From: a virus
Strand: one strand, 5' to 3'
DNA length: 64,000 bases
Virus record (IMG/VR): IMGVR_UViG_3300033143_006101
Coordinates: 186,001 to 250,000 of that record
Shown in pieces: positions 18,105-27,685 of this stretch. The position numbers were made by a program, and so were the translations under genes. Each line of letters starts with the position of its first letter. Positions within the stretch are counted from its first letter, which is position 1. The notes beneath the pieces were generated by a model, which made no database searches, had not been told where the DNA came from, and saw only the letters and a list, made by a program, of their open reading frames with translations.

Positions 18105-18432
18105 ACTCCCCCCTATCCATTCTTTCCAAATCCCTAACATGTGCAATATGTCTTCTATGCATTAAACCATCTAAATACTTTTTACTTTCTTTTTTGTTCA
18201 TTACTAACATAGCGAATACATCTATGTTTAATGAATGATGAAATTCGTTTTTTCTAATCCATGACTTATACCACCACAATAAAATATGTTTATTCCATAT
18301 TCTATATTTAGTATTTCTAATTTTTTGAAGTAAAATCCAATCTAAATACCATCTTATATTGTTACATTTCTTTTTTATATAATCCCAAACATAATAATAT
18401 AAATAGAAGTTTATATGACTAATTATTGTCAT
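18094..18432 (-). CDS. Hypothetical protein, 112 aa
   Basis: Aromatic- and basic-rich N-terminus (INFYLYYYVWDYIKKK) and a helical C-terminus with EFHHSLNIDVFAML. Lies between sbcC and a zinc-ribbon gene. Not recognised; coding supported by position and overlap with neighbours. Confidence 0.55.
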   Translation of the reverse strand: MTIISHINFYLYYYVWDYIKKKCNNIRWYLDWILLQKIRNTKYRIWNKHILLWWYKSWIRKNEFHHSLNIDVFAMLVMNKKESKKYLDGLMHRRHIAHVRDLERMDRGEYES

Positions 18433-18443
18433 TGTATTATCCC

Positions 18444-20537
18444 TTAATTAACATAACTAATATTATCTTCTGTTTTTCTAACAGTTATTATCTGAGGAAA
18501 ATCTTGGATATGATCCACATGCGAAATCACTAAGATTTGATCAAACCAATTCAATATCAAAGTAAGTACTTTTTGTACCAAATATTTATTATGATTATCA
18601 AGAAATCCAAAGGGCTCATCTAAAGTAATAAGACCTAAATTAATTTTAGATCGGTACCTTATCACCTTTGAGAACCCAAGACGTAGACCTATATTTGCAA
18701 CAACCTTTTCCCCACCAGAAAGCCGTTTATAACTTCTTTCCCTACCCGCGATTATAAAAGAGATAATAAGTCGTTTAGATTTACTAGTATCTTCAAAAAT
18801 ATTAACCGATATATCCGGTAATATCTGCTGAATTATTTCATTTGCAGCATCTTGGATTAGAATAACAGATTGCTGAAAGATATTACGTGGTATTTCTTGA
18901 AAAGCATTTATCAATATACCATGAAGATATATTGATTCTTCTGTTTCTTCTATATCATTATCAATATTTTCAATTTCTACTTCTAATTTATCCTTGTTCT
19001 TTTCTAATTGAGAAAGCTCACCGAGCTTCCTGTTTTTAACCTCTATAGATTCCTCCAGGAACTCCACATCTGCTTTCATTTTATCTAAGATAACTTTATC
19101 CGGAACAAAGTTATCTATAACTTTTTCTATTTCACGTATTTGCTTCTTTATACCAGAAACACTAAGCTCTGTTTCTCTATTCTTTTCCGTAGCCTGGTTC
19201 ATTTGAAGTTCAAGCTTTTCAATATTCTGTTCTTTAAGTAATTTCTCCTTTTCCAATTCATTTTTATTTTTAATTATATTAGCTAACATAGTCTCGGTAG
19301 CTGTAATACTTTCTTTAAATTCTTTTATAGTTTTTTCCAAATTTAATTTTCTAGTTTGAAAATCAGTTACATTTTTAGAAGTATCCGTAGCTAATCCAGT
19401 AAGCTCTATGATTTGTGCATTAAATTCTTTCTGCTTTTCTTGAAGATACTGCGGATCCACATCTTGAAAACAAGAAGGGCATACTCCCTCTTTCATTTTA
19501 CTTTTAGATTCTGTTAATAATCGTATTCTAGTCGAGTACTCTGCTAATACTACATTATATTTATTTAGCTGTTGATTAATATCCCCTAACTTATTTTCTA
19601 CAATATCCTGTTCCGTTTTTAAACTACTTATCTGCGTATCATCAAAATCACCCCTCTCACCTACCGCTTTTAATTTATTTGTAATTTCAATTATATCAAG
19701 TTGATCGGTATTGATACTGTTTGTAAAAGATACTTTAATATCATCAAATTCTTTTAACCCTTTTTCCGCATCAAACCTTTGCTGTCGCAATTCATTTAAT
19801 TTAATAGTAAATTGTAAAGAATTATCATATTTAATTATCTCATCTTGTAGCTCTTTTTTCTTCTTCTTTAAATCATCAAGCTCTGCAGCTATTGTTTTCT
19901 TTTCCGCTACTTTTATTTTAAGATCATCCATTTCCTCAATTTTTATTTTAGAGGTTTCAACTAATGTTTTCCTTGCACTAATTAATAACTTATTGGCTTT
20001 ATTAGCAGTCTTGTATGCAATTCTCCAAATCTCAAGATCTAATACCTTATCAACATAATTACGTCTTTCTTCTGGTGTAGCATTAATAAAGTTATCTATG
20101 TTTCCCTGTTCGAAAAAATTCGATGCAGTGCACATCTTATAATCCATACCCAAAACACGTATAATTTCCTCCTGGGTATGTTCTATTCTTTCTTTTGTTA
20201 AGGGAACATCATTTTCATAAAAATCTAGGTAGGATGAAGATTTAACACGACCGCGTTCTACTCTATATTGTTGACTGTTTAAAGTAAACTCGAGACGCAC
20301 AAACATTTCTTTATCTGTAAGCGAATCATTAACAATCTCATCTAACTTGCTAAATTCTCCCTCACCAAACAGAGCATAGATTATCGCCATTACTAATGTG
20401 GACTTACCAGATCCATTGGATCTATTTTCATTATTATCATAGACCCCGATAATCCCAGTGATACCATCCTGAAATTCAACTACATTATGCTCCTTATACG
20501 AACCAAAACCCTTTAATTCTAAACGGTTAATTTTCAT
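18444..20537 (-). CDS. sbcC: SbcC/Rad50-like (gp46) exonuclease subunit
   Basis: 697 aa. Walker A SNGSGKST (~40-47), a long coiled coil broken by the zinc-hook GVCPSCFQD (mid-protein), ABC signature KRLSGGEKV and Walker B LITLDEPFGFLD near the C-terminus. Shorter than bacterial SbcC and close to T4 gp46-type subunits. Works with the SbcD-like nuclease at 21258 to resect DNA ends for recombination-dependent replication. Two small genes separate the pair. Confidence 0.92.
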   Translation of the reverse strand: MKINRLELKGFGSYKEHNVVEFQDGITGIIGVYDNNENRSNGSGKSTLVMAIIYALFGEGEFSKLDEIVNDSLTDKEMFVRLEFTLNSQQYRVERGRVKSSSYLDFYENDVPLTKERIEHTQEEIIRVLGMDYKMCTASNFFEQGNIDNFINATPEERRNYVDKVLDLEIWRIAYKTANKANKLLISARKTLVETSKIKIEEMDDLKIKVAEKKTIAAELDDLKKKKKELQDEIIKYDNSLQFTIKLNELRQQRFDAEKGLKEFDDIKVSFTNSINTDQLDIIEITNKLKAVGERGDFDDTQISSLKTEQDIVENKLGDINQQLNKYNVVLAEYSTRIRLLTESKSKMKEGVCPSCFQDVDPQYLQEKQKEFNAQIIELTGLATDTSKNVTDFQTRKLNLEKTIKEFKESITATETMLANIIKNKNELEKEKLLKEQNIEKLELQMNQATEKNRETELSVSGIKKQIREIEKVIDNFVPDKVILDKMKADVEFLEESIEVKNRKLGELSQLEKNKDKLEVEIENIDNDIEETEESIYLHGILINAFQEIPRNIFQQSVILIQDAANEIIQQILPDISVNIFEDTSKSKRLIISFIIAGRERSYKRLSGGEKVVANIGLRLGFSKVIRYRSKINLGLITLDEPFGFLDNHNKYLVQKVLTLILNWFDQILVISHVDHIQDFPQIITVRKTEDNISYVN

Positions 20538-20563
20538 CTTATTTCATCTCCAAAGTCTATAAT

Positions 20564-20803
20564 TTATATGTCTTCATCCTTATTGCTTTCTATATCAATA
20601 TTCATAGCATAATTCTTATATAAGTTACTTGAAATATCTAAAGCACTTCTAACAGATAAAGCAGCATCTAAAATACGTAATGCAATCCCCTCTAATTCAA
20701 TCTCTTCTGTGAGATACATCCTAATATTTTTTAAATCGTTAATAATCTCTACTAATTTGTATTCTATCATCATATACAAATCAGGAGTTTCACCTCTATC
20801 CAT
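20564..20803 (-). CDS. Hypothetical protein, 79 aa
   Basis: Acidic helical protein (YMMIEYKLVEIINDLKN, ALRILDAALSVRSALD), AGGAGGG upstream of the ATG. Between sbcC and the 3D-domain gene. Function unknown. Confidence 0.6.
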   Translation of the reverse strand: MDRGETPDLYMMIEYKLVEIINDLKNIRMYLTEEIELEGIALRILDAALSVRSALDISSNLYKNYAMNIDIESNKDEDI

Positions 20804-20836
20804 AAAGCCCTCCTAAACTTGAGTTATAGGATTCAT

Positions 20837-21268
20837 CTATTTAATTACTCCAATTGTTTGATTGTATTTTATTCCAAATTCCAGAGCTCCTTCATGTGTA
20901 CTCATTAAAATATCAATATGATTTCCTTTTATAGCACCTCCTGTATCTAAAGCCTTATACCATTTATTGTCGTAGTAAATAGTAGACCAAAGTGGAATAA
21001 TTTTAGGGTCTACAGCCACAATACTATAAATATTGCTCATTTCTGCCATTTTATACCCAGTAGCAATATAGCCTACCCATTTACCATTACATTTTCTGCA
21101 GGGGCAATATGCAGTTATAGTAAAACCCTTGATCTCCTTAACATTTGTTATGGAAACAGATGTTGACTTAAGCGGATTATACTCCAAACACCAAATAAAT
21201 ACTAATAATATCAAAATTCCCAAAATAAGATATACCATCCCTATTTTTTGACTAGATTCACACTTCAT
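20837..21268 (-). CDS. Membrane-anchored 3D-domain (YuiC/Stp-type) cell-wall protein
   Basis: 143 aa. An N-terminal hydrophobic segment (MVYLILGILILLVFIWCL) anchors or exports it. The 3D domain follows: FTITAYCPCRKCNGKW, VAVDPKIIPLWSTIYY, ALDTGGAIKGNHIDI with the three conserved aspartates. 3D-domain proteins are MltA-like lytic transglycosylases typical of Firmicutes, supporting a Gram-positive host. Odd placement between sbcC and sbcD; overlaps sbcD by 11 bp. Confidence 0.85.
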   Translation of the reverse strand: MKCESSQKIGMVYLILGILILLVFIWCLEYNPLKSTSVSITNVKEIKGFTITAYCPCRKCNGKWVGYIATGYKMAEMSNIYSIVAVDPKIIPLWSTIYYDNKWYKALDTGGAIKGNHIDILMSTHEGALEFGIKYNQTIGVIK

Positions 21269-22391
21269 CTTGCACTCCTCCCGCTTTTTCTAAAAATTCA
21301 TTACCCAAAATCGAGATCTTACTTAATAAATTCCACCTATCTTCCTTTTTCAACTTATCTACTAAATATGTGTTTAGTACTTTGAAAGGATCAATAGAAT
21401 CTACCTGAATTTCTATAGAAGATTTATTATTTTTGGCTTTTTTATACCTTACATTCTCTAATTTACAACCTTTAGTGTCTAAAAGCTCCCCTAACGCTGT
21501 TTCATCCACTTTTTTATCACTGATAGTGGTAACAAAAACCACTCGATTGGTTGGCATCCTAAAACCCTTAAAATATCCTAAAATATCCTCATTTTCGGGT
21601 ATTTCATAAGAAACAAATTCCCTTAAACCCATTATTTTCTCAAAAATATGGCCACCATCCGGTTCTATTAACACATATCCCTTATCTTGGTTAGCATCCG
21701 CGAGATCATGATAAAAAAGTGACCCGGGGTATATCACTCTCATATTATTTTTCTTATTATAACATTGGTATCGATGAGCATGCCCAAGCAAAAGAATTAC
21801 CTTCTTCTGTTTAAAATAATCAAAGTCAATTGTCTCCGTAAACCTAGAAATCATAGTAGATTCACTACCTACTTTCACATCGGAATCATATACATGAGCT
21901 ACAATAATAGATTTATTTTTACAATTCTCTACAACACGCAATAAAGCTTCATAGGTTGGGGCATTCCTATCTTTAGAAGTTTCAAAAGGTAAATATGGTA
22001 TAAACCACACATCCCATTCACCCCATGTTGTTCCATGATTAGTATCAACATCGAGTAACCATATATTTTCTAATTCTAATTCATGTACAAAAATCATAGA
22101 ATTAGAATGCATGCTTACATCATGATTACCCGTAATTAAATAAAAAGGTTTTCCTAATGCGTCCATTCGATGAATCCATTGTGTAAGAAATGCTATATTT
22201 TTAGTAGTTGGATGTGGGGTATGAAACATATCACCACCAAACACAACCATATCTACATCATCTTGTTTTGCTCTTTCATATATAGCATTCAAAGCATTCC
22301 TAGCCTCCTGTTCAGCTGTAACTAAACCACCAGGCTCCTTAATTGAATGCGTTTTTATGCCTAAATGGGTATCACTAAAAAATAATATCAT
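21258..22391 (-). CDS. sbcD: SbcD/Mre11-like (gp47) nuclease subunit
   Basis: 377 aa metallophosphoesterase: FFSDTHLGIKTH, VVFGGDMFHTPHP, LITGNHDVSMHS, VAHVYD and LLGHAHRYQ give the full Mre11 motif set with all metal ligands. Partners SbcC as an ATP-dependent exo/endonuclease. C-terminal ~100 residues hold the capping/Rad50-binding region. Confidence 0.92.
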   Translation of the reverse strand: MILFFSDTHLGIKTHSIKEPGGLVTAEQEARNALNAIYERAKQDDVDMVVFGGDMFHTPHPTTKNIAFLTQWIHRMDALGKPFYLITGNHDVSMHSNSMIFVHELELENIWLLDVDTNHGTTWGEWDVWFIPYLPFETSKDRNAPTYEALLRVVENCKNKSIIVAHVYDSDVKVGSESTMISRFTETIDFDYFKQKKVILLLGHAHRYQCYNKKNNMRVIYPGSLFYHDLADANQDKGYVLIEPDGGHIFEKIMGLREFVSYEIPENEDILGYFKGFRMPTNRVVFVTTISDKKVDETALGELLDTKGCKLENVRYKKAKNNKSSIEIQVDSIDPFKVLNTYLVDKLKKEDRWNLLSKISILGNEFLEKAGGVQDEV

Positions 22392-22451
22392 TTCTCACCC
22401 TCCTTAAAATTTTCGTCTATTACAACATAAAATAAGTGTTCTTTAATAATA

Positions 22452-22985
22452 TTAACATTCAGGCACATCCACTTTATCCCATTCAAACCATGTCCGACAA
22501 CTCTCATTTTTACATTCAGTATCCCAAGGAGTAATATCTTCCTTGCATTCTGGACAAGTATAATCCCAATTATAAAAATCATCATCATATTCTGTTCTGG
22601 TTTTTACTTTAGGAATAGGAATCCCTTTACCACGTATATTTTCTTGTTGTTTTACCTGAGCTTTACTTTTCCCTGAATTAACTAAAACCTTATCAAAATA
22701 ACCAGGTCTAACAGTGGTTCCTCCTGTTTTACCTTTTTTTATTCTATCTGTTATATCATTAATTATTCGCTTAATTTTATTTTCCCCATATACAGAAGTA
22801 ACAGATTTCATGTGTTTAATACGTCTTTTAGTTAAACTAAGATTACCACCATCTTTAGCACCACCAAAATATAAATAGTCACGATAAAAATTATGTAAAA
22901 GTAACCCATAATCTTCCCCATAAAGATTTGTACATTGTTGTTTAAACGATGTTCTTTTTATTTGATAATGATCTGCTAAAGACAC
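22452..22985 (-). CDS. Hypothetical protein with C-terminal zinc ribbon, 177 aa
   Basis: GTG start at 22985 overlaps the stop of the ParB-like gene (TAGTG), implying coupling. Basic central part (LTKRRIKHMKSV) and a C-terminal ribbon YTCPECKED...CKNESCRTW. Probably DNA-binding; not recognised. A 60-bp gap follows before sbcD. Confidence 0.65.
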   Translation of the reverse strand: MSLADHYQIKRTSFKQQCTNLYGEDYGLLLHNFYRDYLYFGGAKDGGNLSLTKRRIKHMKSVTSVYGENKIKRIINDITDRIKKGKTGGTTVRPGYFDKVLVNSGKSKAQVKQQENIRGKGIPIPKVKTRTEYDDDFYNWDYTCPECKEDITPWDTECKNESCRTWFEWDKVDVPEC

Positions 22986-23971
22986 TACTTGTTTTCCTTC
23001 ACTTCATTCAATTCGTATGCTTTTCCAGTCAGATGAGATATTGTTTCAATCAAACTCTCTATTAATAACCTCTCATATGTTTTAGTGACCTTTTTAATAT
23101 TATTAGATTTCATATTACTAATTAATTCTGATGTAATCTTAGCTAATTTCTCAACATAATTAGCTACAAGAGTTTTGGCATCCGTTGGGACCTTAGTCTT
23201 TCTTTTTATAGTATCATCTGATAAATCTCCATTCTCAGACATTTCTTTCATATTACTACGAAGGGATTGAGAATCCATACCCCCATCACCGGTACTCTTT
23301 ACAAAATTCTCTATCACATTTTTCCGGGCATCCTCATTATCCCTAAAATCAGGATTCCTAGCAGTTTCTTCCAAAACAGAATTATATCGTTTCTGCATTA
23401 ATTCCTTTTGCTCTGCATTACCCTCTATCATCTCTAATATTTTCTGATGAAAACTAATATTACGCTCTATAAAATCAAATTTATTAACTGCCATTTTAAC
23501 AACATACACAGATACACCTACATGATCACTAATATAGTATATCATCCAATCATCCGCCTTAGTTTTATCAGGTTTCATTTGATCTAATTCTTCTGGAGGT
23601 AAAGATTTCAACATTTTCCAATACTGATGTATAGCAGCATCCCTTTCTACAGAAGCAAGCTTCTCTTTCAAACAATCTAATAGTAATTGCTTTTCCAAAA
23701 CCTGTATATCATTTAAGTTATCTAAGATTAGACACGGTAATTCAGTTACCCCCAAAGCACAAGCAACACGAAACCTACGTTCACCATCAAGAATAACATA
23801 AACAGGGTCTCCTCCACGAGTTGCTATCCTTCTAACAAAAAGTGGAATTAAAACCCCATAATCCTTGACAGAATCCATTAAAAATTGTAATGGTTCTTCA
23901 TCAAAGGTTTTACGCGGTTGAGTAGTGTCGGCTTGAAGTGTACTAACAAGTAACATTTCAATAGTTTGCAT
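22985..23971 (-). CDS. ParB-like nuclease-domain DNA-binding protein
   Basis: Start set at ATG 23971, preceded by AGGGGGTC at good spacing; ATG 24001 has no ribosome site. 328 aa. N-terminal ParB/Srx domain with QADTTQPRKTF, YVILDGERRFRVACALG (box II-like) and helical HTH region (VSVYVVKMAVNKFDF). C-terminal half helical. First gene of the leftward block, facing the repeat-bearing control region, which suggests it binds there. No ParA seen in the window, so it may be a regulator rather than a partition protein. Confidence 0.8.
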   Translation of the reverse strand: MQTIEMLLVSTLQADTTQPRKTFDEEPLQFLMDSVKDYGVLIPLFVRRIATRGGDPVYVILDGERRFRVACALGVTELPCLILDNLNDIQVLEKQLLLDCLKEKLASVERDAAIHQYWKMLKSLPPEELDQMKPDKTKADDWMIYYISDHVGVSVYVVKMAVNKFDFIERNISFHQKILEMIEGNAEQKELMQKRYNSVLEETARNPDFRDNEDARKNVIENFVKSTGDGGMDSQSLRSNMKEMSENGDLSDDTIKRKTKVPTDAKTLVANYVEKLAKITSELISNMKSNNIKKVTKTYERLLIESLIETISHLTGKAYELNEVKENK

Positions 23972-24001
23972 TTTAAGACCCCCTAAATTTTTTTTCGTCA
24001 T

Positions 24002-24303
24002 ATATTATATAAAGTACAACTAACATAATCTTTACACTTTTTTTTCGTTTTTATTTCTTTTTTTTTTGGTTATCTTTAGTTCTTTTTCTTTTAGTAACAG
24101 AGCGTAGCGTTTTGCCGTTCTCACAGATCCCTAATAGCTCATTCCCTACAGATAATAATTGTTTGACTTTAAAGTCAATCACTGGGAACTGGCACTTACA
24201 TTTTTGGTGTTTTTAAAAAATAAAAGTCAATCACTGGGAACTGGCACTTTTTAGTACTTGACTTTAAAGTCATGTGCTCTTAGTGTTTGGAGGTAAAAAA
24301 GTC
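24002..24303. repeat. Divergent control region with direct repeats and palindromes (possible operator or origin)
   Basis: No gene in 302 bp. Two 27-bp direct repeats, AAAGTCAATCACTGGGAACT-GGCACTT, lie at 24171-24197 and 24223-24249 (52-bp period). The 14-bp palindrome TGACTTTAAAGTCA lies at 24164-24177 (overlapping repeat 1) and 24259-24272. Poly-T runs fill 24042-24100. TTGACT inside each palindrome could be a -35 element, so a bound factor would block rightward transcription. It sits between a ParB-like gene and a winged-helix-like gene: iteron, parS-like site or autoregulatory operator are all open. Confidence 0.7.
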
Positions 24304-24873
24304 ATGAATAATAATAAAAAATGGTACATAATTGACTGGAAAAGCGGTATAAAAAGAGTTATTGATTTATTTAAATTATATCCGATTGTTGAACAGTCAG
24401 ATAAGGATTTATTTTTACTATTTGGATACAAGAATTTGTCTCCAGGAGATAAGGAAACTTATTATTTAATAAAGGAGTTAGCAATTCTTAATGAAAAGAA
24501 ATATAAGCGATATCAATGTCAGGTTTCCCTGGGTTATTTAGCTGATGTTTTAGATACTACAGTGGAATGCCAATCAAGACGAGTAAAAAAGTTAAAATCC
24601 GCTTATTTGTTAAAAATTATACCATCTAAAGCTGATACTAATACATATATTCCTTTAATAAAAGCTTATCCTGATTCTACTTTAGTATCAACTATCATAA
24701 AATTAATCCGTCGTAAAAAATTATATGCAATGATGAGTATTTATGAGCAAGAAAAAGGTATAATACAACATCCTGCCTCTTTAGAATCTATCAAATATCT
24801 TGTTAAAAAGGTACCTGCTTTTACAAGGTATCTTAGTAAAGAGTTAAAGTCTAAAATACAACCATCCCTTTAA
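24304..24873 (+). CDS. Winged-helix-like DNA-binding protein (replication initiator or regulator?)
   Basis: Start ATG 24304 has GGAGG at 24289-24293; GTG 24274 lacks one. 189 aa. Residues ~45-100 (SPGDKETYYLIKELAILN... VSLGYLADVLDTT... QSRRVKKLKSAYLLKI) match the winged-helix layout of plasmid Rep or regulator proteins. Basic C-terminus. Its position behind iteron-like repeats supports an initiator or repressor role; no named family recognised. Confidence 0.6.
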   Translation: MNNNKKWYIIDWKSGIKRVIDLFKLYPIVEQSDKDLFLLFGYKNLSPGDKETYYLIKELAILNEKKYKRYQCQVSLGYLADVLDTTVECQSRRVKKLKSAYLLKIIPSKADTNTYIPLIKAYPDSTLVSTIIKLIRRKKLYAMMSIYEQEKGIIQHPASLESIKYLVKKVPAFTRYLSKELKSKIQPSL

Positions 24874-24899
24874 AATATTCCCATTTCTACCATTTAACT

Positions 24900-24935
24900 C
24901 CTTAAAAAATAGAAAATTTTTTCTATCATTTTAGA
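24900..24935 (+). promoter_or_regulatory. Phage-specific promoter motif, copy 1
   Basis: CCTTAAA (24900-24906), exactly 15 nt, then TCTATCATTTTAGA (24922-24935), in the gap before the head-gene block. Same two-part motif and identical spacing occur at 38003, 38627 and 47534. Confidence 0.55.
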
Positions 24936-24978
24936 TGATAAATACATTTATTCTATTTTTGTATAGAGGAGTTATACT

Positions 24979-25332
24979 ATGGCTGACATAACAAAAGTTA
25001 ATTCTACAAAAGGATTAGTTACTTTAAAAGAAGAAGATTTACTCGAAAATAATCTTATGAGGTATATAAGAACTTCATTAAAAGGTATTGGTAAGAAAGG
25101 ATTACTTACAGATCACCCCTTCGAGACAGTAGCTGCAAGCATGTTTAAAGAGAAACACCCAAGTGATCAAGTAAAGCTCGCGGAGAAGTGTTTGCTTAAA
25201 TGTAATAAAGACGGGGATATTTCAGTAGATGTTGTACTTCGCATTTCTAAAGATGTTTCTGAAGGTTTATATGAGATGCACCCTACCAAACAAGTGTTCA
25301 AAAAACAAGAAGTAACACGCGGTGACAAATAG
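24979..25332 (+). CDS. Hypothetical protein, 117 aa
   Basis: First gene of the head block, behind AGAGGAG and the promoter motif at 24900. Mixed alpha/beta, basic (KGLVTLKEEDLLENN, IGKKGLLTDHPFETVA). Function unknown. Confidence 0.65.
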   Translation: MADITKVNSTKGLVTLKEEDLLENNLMRYIRTSLKGIGKKGLLTDHPFETVAASMFKEKHPSDQVKLAEKCLLKCNKDGDISVDVVLRISKDVSEGLYEMHPTKQVFKKQEVTRGDK

Positions 25333-25343
25333 CGGAGGAAATT

Positions 25344-25670
25344 ATGAAATCAGTTAAAGATGTTTCTGGTAGATCTATTCATGTTGGAGATCCGGTTTGT
25401 GTATTACCTGATATAGAATTATCTAAAAAAATTGGTGATTATATGGATTCACTTCTTATAGGTGTTGTTCATCGTATACGTCAATCTGGTCAAATCAGTG
25501 TTAAGGTTGGAAGTGTTGGTTTACATTCCGAAAGGCACCAATTAAGTAAAATAGATTTAAAAGATAAAATAGATGATGTTATTGCTCGTTTAGCACAAGA
25601 TATAGAAACATTGCAATTACAAAAGGAATCTGATATTCTAAATTCTATGTTGGATCCAACAGAACTTTAA
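25344..25670 (+). CDS. Hypothetical protein with small beta-barrel-like N-part, 108 aa
   Basis: GGAGGAAATT before ATG. N-terminal 65 residues look SH3/KOW-like (GRSIHVGDPVCVLPD, GVVHRIRQSGQISVKVG); the C-terminal 40 are a helix. Function unknown. Confidence 0.65.
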   Translation: MKSVKDVSGRSIHVGDPVCVLPDIELSKKIGDYMDSLLIGVVHRIRQSGQISVKVGSVGLHSERHQLSKIDLKDKIDDVIARLAQDIETLQLQKESDILNSMLDPTEL

Positions 25671-25681
25671 GGAGAATTTTC

Positions 25682-27664
25682 ATGAAATATTATATACATA
25701 AAGGAAAAATCAAAGAAGCAGCTAAAGAATATAAAATACCTTTTGATAAACTTACTCCAGAGAATGAAGCAAAAATTGAGAAATGGGTCGAAATGGGAAA
25801 AGCTGATGTAGTATATGGTCCTGAAGGAGTTACTGTTTATACTACTGAAGAAGGTTCAGCTATGGATCCATTAGAAGAAGCAGAACAATCTTTTGTTAGT
25901 GAGGTACCGATAGTAGAAGAAGAAGAAATAACAGAAGAAGAAGGATTAAAAGCAATGGAAGAAAATCTTATTACTGAAGGTTATAAGTCATTGAATCTTC
26001 CTGAAGGTTTTTTAAAAAATAAAACAGTAAGAAGTGTAATAGAAAATTTCGAAGCCGAAACAAACTCACAAGTACTTAATGATAAATTATTTGTTAGTCC
26101 AGAAGGAATGGATTCTTGGAAAACTATTTATTATCCGGCTCTTAAAAGTTATTATGGAGAGCTTGCTAGTAAAGAAAAAGAAATTACAGAAAAAGATCTC
26201 AAAGAACCAACATTAGAAGAAAGTTTAGTAGATACTCTTTATTATGCTAAACCTCATGAGCAACTTAATCCATGGTTTGAAGAAGGTCAAGATATTGAAA
26301 TAGTAAATATGCCAGATGATCCTACTGGTAAAGTTATATTAAAAGCTAAAGATGGTAAAGATATCCCTATTTCATTAGATAACATAAAAAAATTAATAGA
26401 TAATGGATATTTTGTATTAAAAGAAGATCCTTTTAAAATGTTTAAGAATATCGCTTCTATCAACTTAACTAATTTATTAAAACAGGCCGAAGAACAATCA
26501 GTTAAAGAATTACGAAAAAAAAGAGACGAGCTTAAATCTGGATTAAAAGAAGTAAGACAATTAATAAATGATTTCTCAGTAGAAGCAGATAGAGAATTAA
26601 ATGAGATAATGTCTGGACGCATAAATATTTTAGATTGGGTGTCTAAAATACCAGGAGGGAAATCCCCTGCTCGTATTACAGAAGTAGAAGAAAAAGCTAA
26701 AAGAGAACAAACTTCTCCTATGGAAGTGATTGAAGAAGGAAAGCCACAACAAAAATCTTCTGCAGAAGTACCGTTAGAAGAAGGATTAGCAATAGATGTA
26801 CCAGAAGAAAAAGAATCAATTCCTGGAGAGGAAAAACAATTAGCTGGGAAAATAAAAACAATTACTGAAGCAACACATTATGCAATCCAAGAACAAACAA
26901 ATAAAGCATTAGTTAATTTAGATGCACTTTATAGTACAATTGCCAGTGATATAGACGAAGATTTATTACGAGACCCGGATTTCAATGCTAATTATACAGA
27001 AAAAATAAATATAGCTGATAAAATTATAAAACGATTTTCTACATTAAAACCTTATAAGTTCAAACAAGATGCAGGTGAAACTAAAGGAAAAGAAAAACTT
27101 CCTGAGGGTATGGGCCAAATGTCTAAAGTAGAAGAAGGACCTGCAATGTATGTTGGTGTGGGGGCTGATTTTTTAAGGAATTTTGTTAAGAGCATGCTCA
27201 ATAGGGATATTACTTCACCAGATCAAGTGCACGCTGAAGTACAGAAATTTTTTGCTATAGGTGAAGATGAAGAAGGTAACCCACAAGTAAAAACTCCTAT
27301 TTCATTATTAATTCATTCTGACTTTGTTGATGTTACTCCAACTGAAGATGCGGGTCCAATTGAAGAAACAGAAGAATATACTGGAGAAGCACCAATAACA
27401 AAGCTCAAGGAATTAGGACCAGAAGCAATAAATGTTGCTATCAATGATATAAAACAACAATTAATAAATTATAACAAATATTATAATTATTCACCTGCAA
27501 GACAAGACATGATTAATAAAATTATGGAAGAATATAAAGTTACTTATGAAGTAGCCGAACATTATTATGAAGAAGCAAAAGAAGAAGCACGGGAAACAAT
27601 GACAGATGAAGAGGAGATTATTCATGACTATACTCCTTCAGAAAGAGAAATGCAACATTTATAA
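25682..27664 (+). CDS. Large acidic hypothetical protein, probably structural, 660 aa
   Basis: Follows AAGGAGAATTTTC. Residues 1-60 are beta-like (MKYYIHKGKIKEAAKEYKI); then acidic Glu-rich linkers alternate with helical segments (ELRKKRDELKSGLKEVRQL). The composition (E/K rich, no Cys) resembles other long phage head-assembly accessory proteins. It sits directly upstream of the portal. No family recognised. Confidence 0.65.
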   Translation: MKYYIHKGKIKEAAKEYKIPFDKLTPENEAKIEKWVEMGKADVVYGPEGVTVYTTEEGSAMDPLEEAEQSFVSEVPIVEEEEITEEEGLKAMEENLITEGYKSLNLPEGFLKNKTVRSVIENFEAETNSQVLNDKLFVSPEGMDSWKTIYYPALKSYYGELASKEKEITEKDLKEPTLEESLVDTLYYAKPHEQLNPWFEEGQDIEIVNMPDDPTGKVILKAKDGKDIPISLDNIKKLIDNGYFVLKEDPFKMFKNIASINLTNLLKQAEEQSVKELRKKRDELKSGLKEVRQLINDFSVEADRELNEIMSGRINILDWVSKIPGGKSPARITEVEEKAKREQTSPMEVIEEGKPQQKSSAEVPLEEGLAIDVPEEKESIPGEEKQLAGKIKTITEATHYAIQEQTNKALVNLDALYSTIASDIDEDLLRDPDFNANYTEKINIADKIIKRFSTLKPYKFKQDAGETKGKEKLPEGMGQMSKVEEGPAMYVGVGADFLRNFVKSMLNRDITSPDQVHAEVQKFFAIGEDEEGNPQVKTPISLLIHSDFVDVTPTEDAGPIEETEEYTGEAPITKLKELGPEAINVAINDIKQQLINYNKYYNYSPARQDMINKIMEEYKVTYEVAEHYYEEAKEEARETMTDEEEIIHDYTPSEREMQHL

Positions 27665-27685
27665 TATGAAATAGGAGATGAAAAT

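Noticed and set aside
22388-22588. 66-aa leftward ORF between sbcD and the zinc-ribbon gene
   Set aside because: Two thirds lies inside the 22452 gene in another frame and composition is shadow-like.
24178-24202. TGGCAC at the end of each 27-bp repeat as a sigma-54 promoter
   Set aside because: The TTGCA half is missing at the required spacing in both copies.
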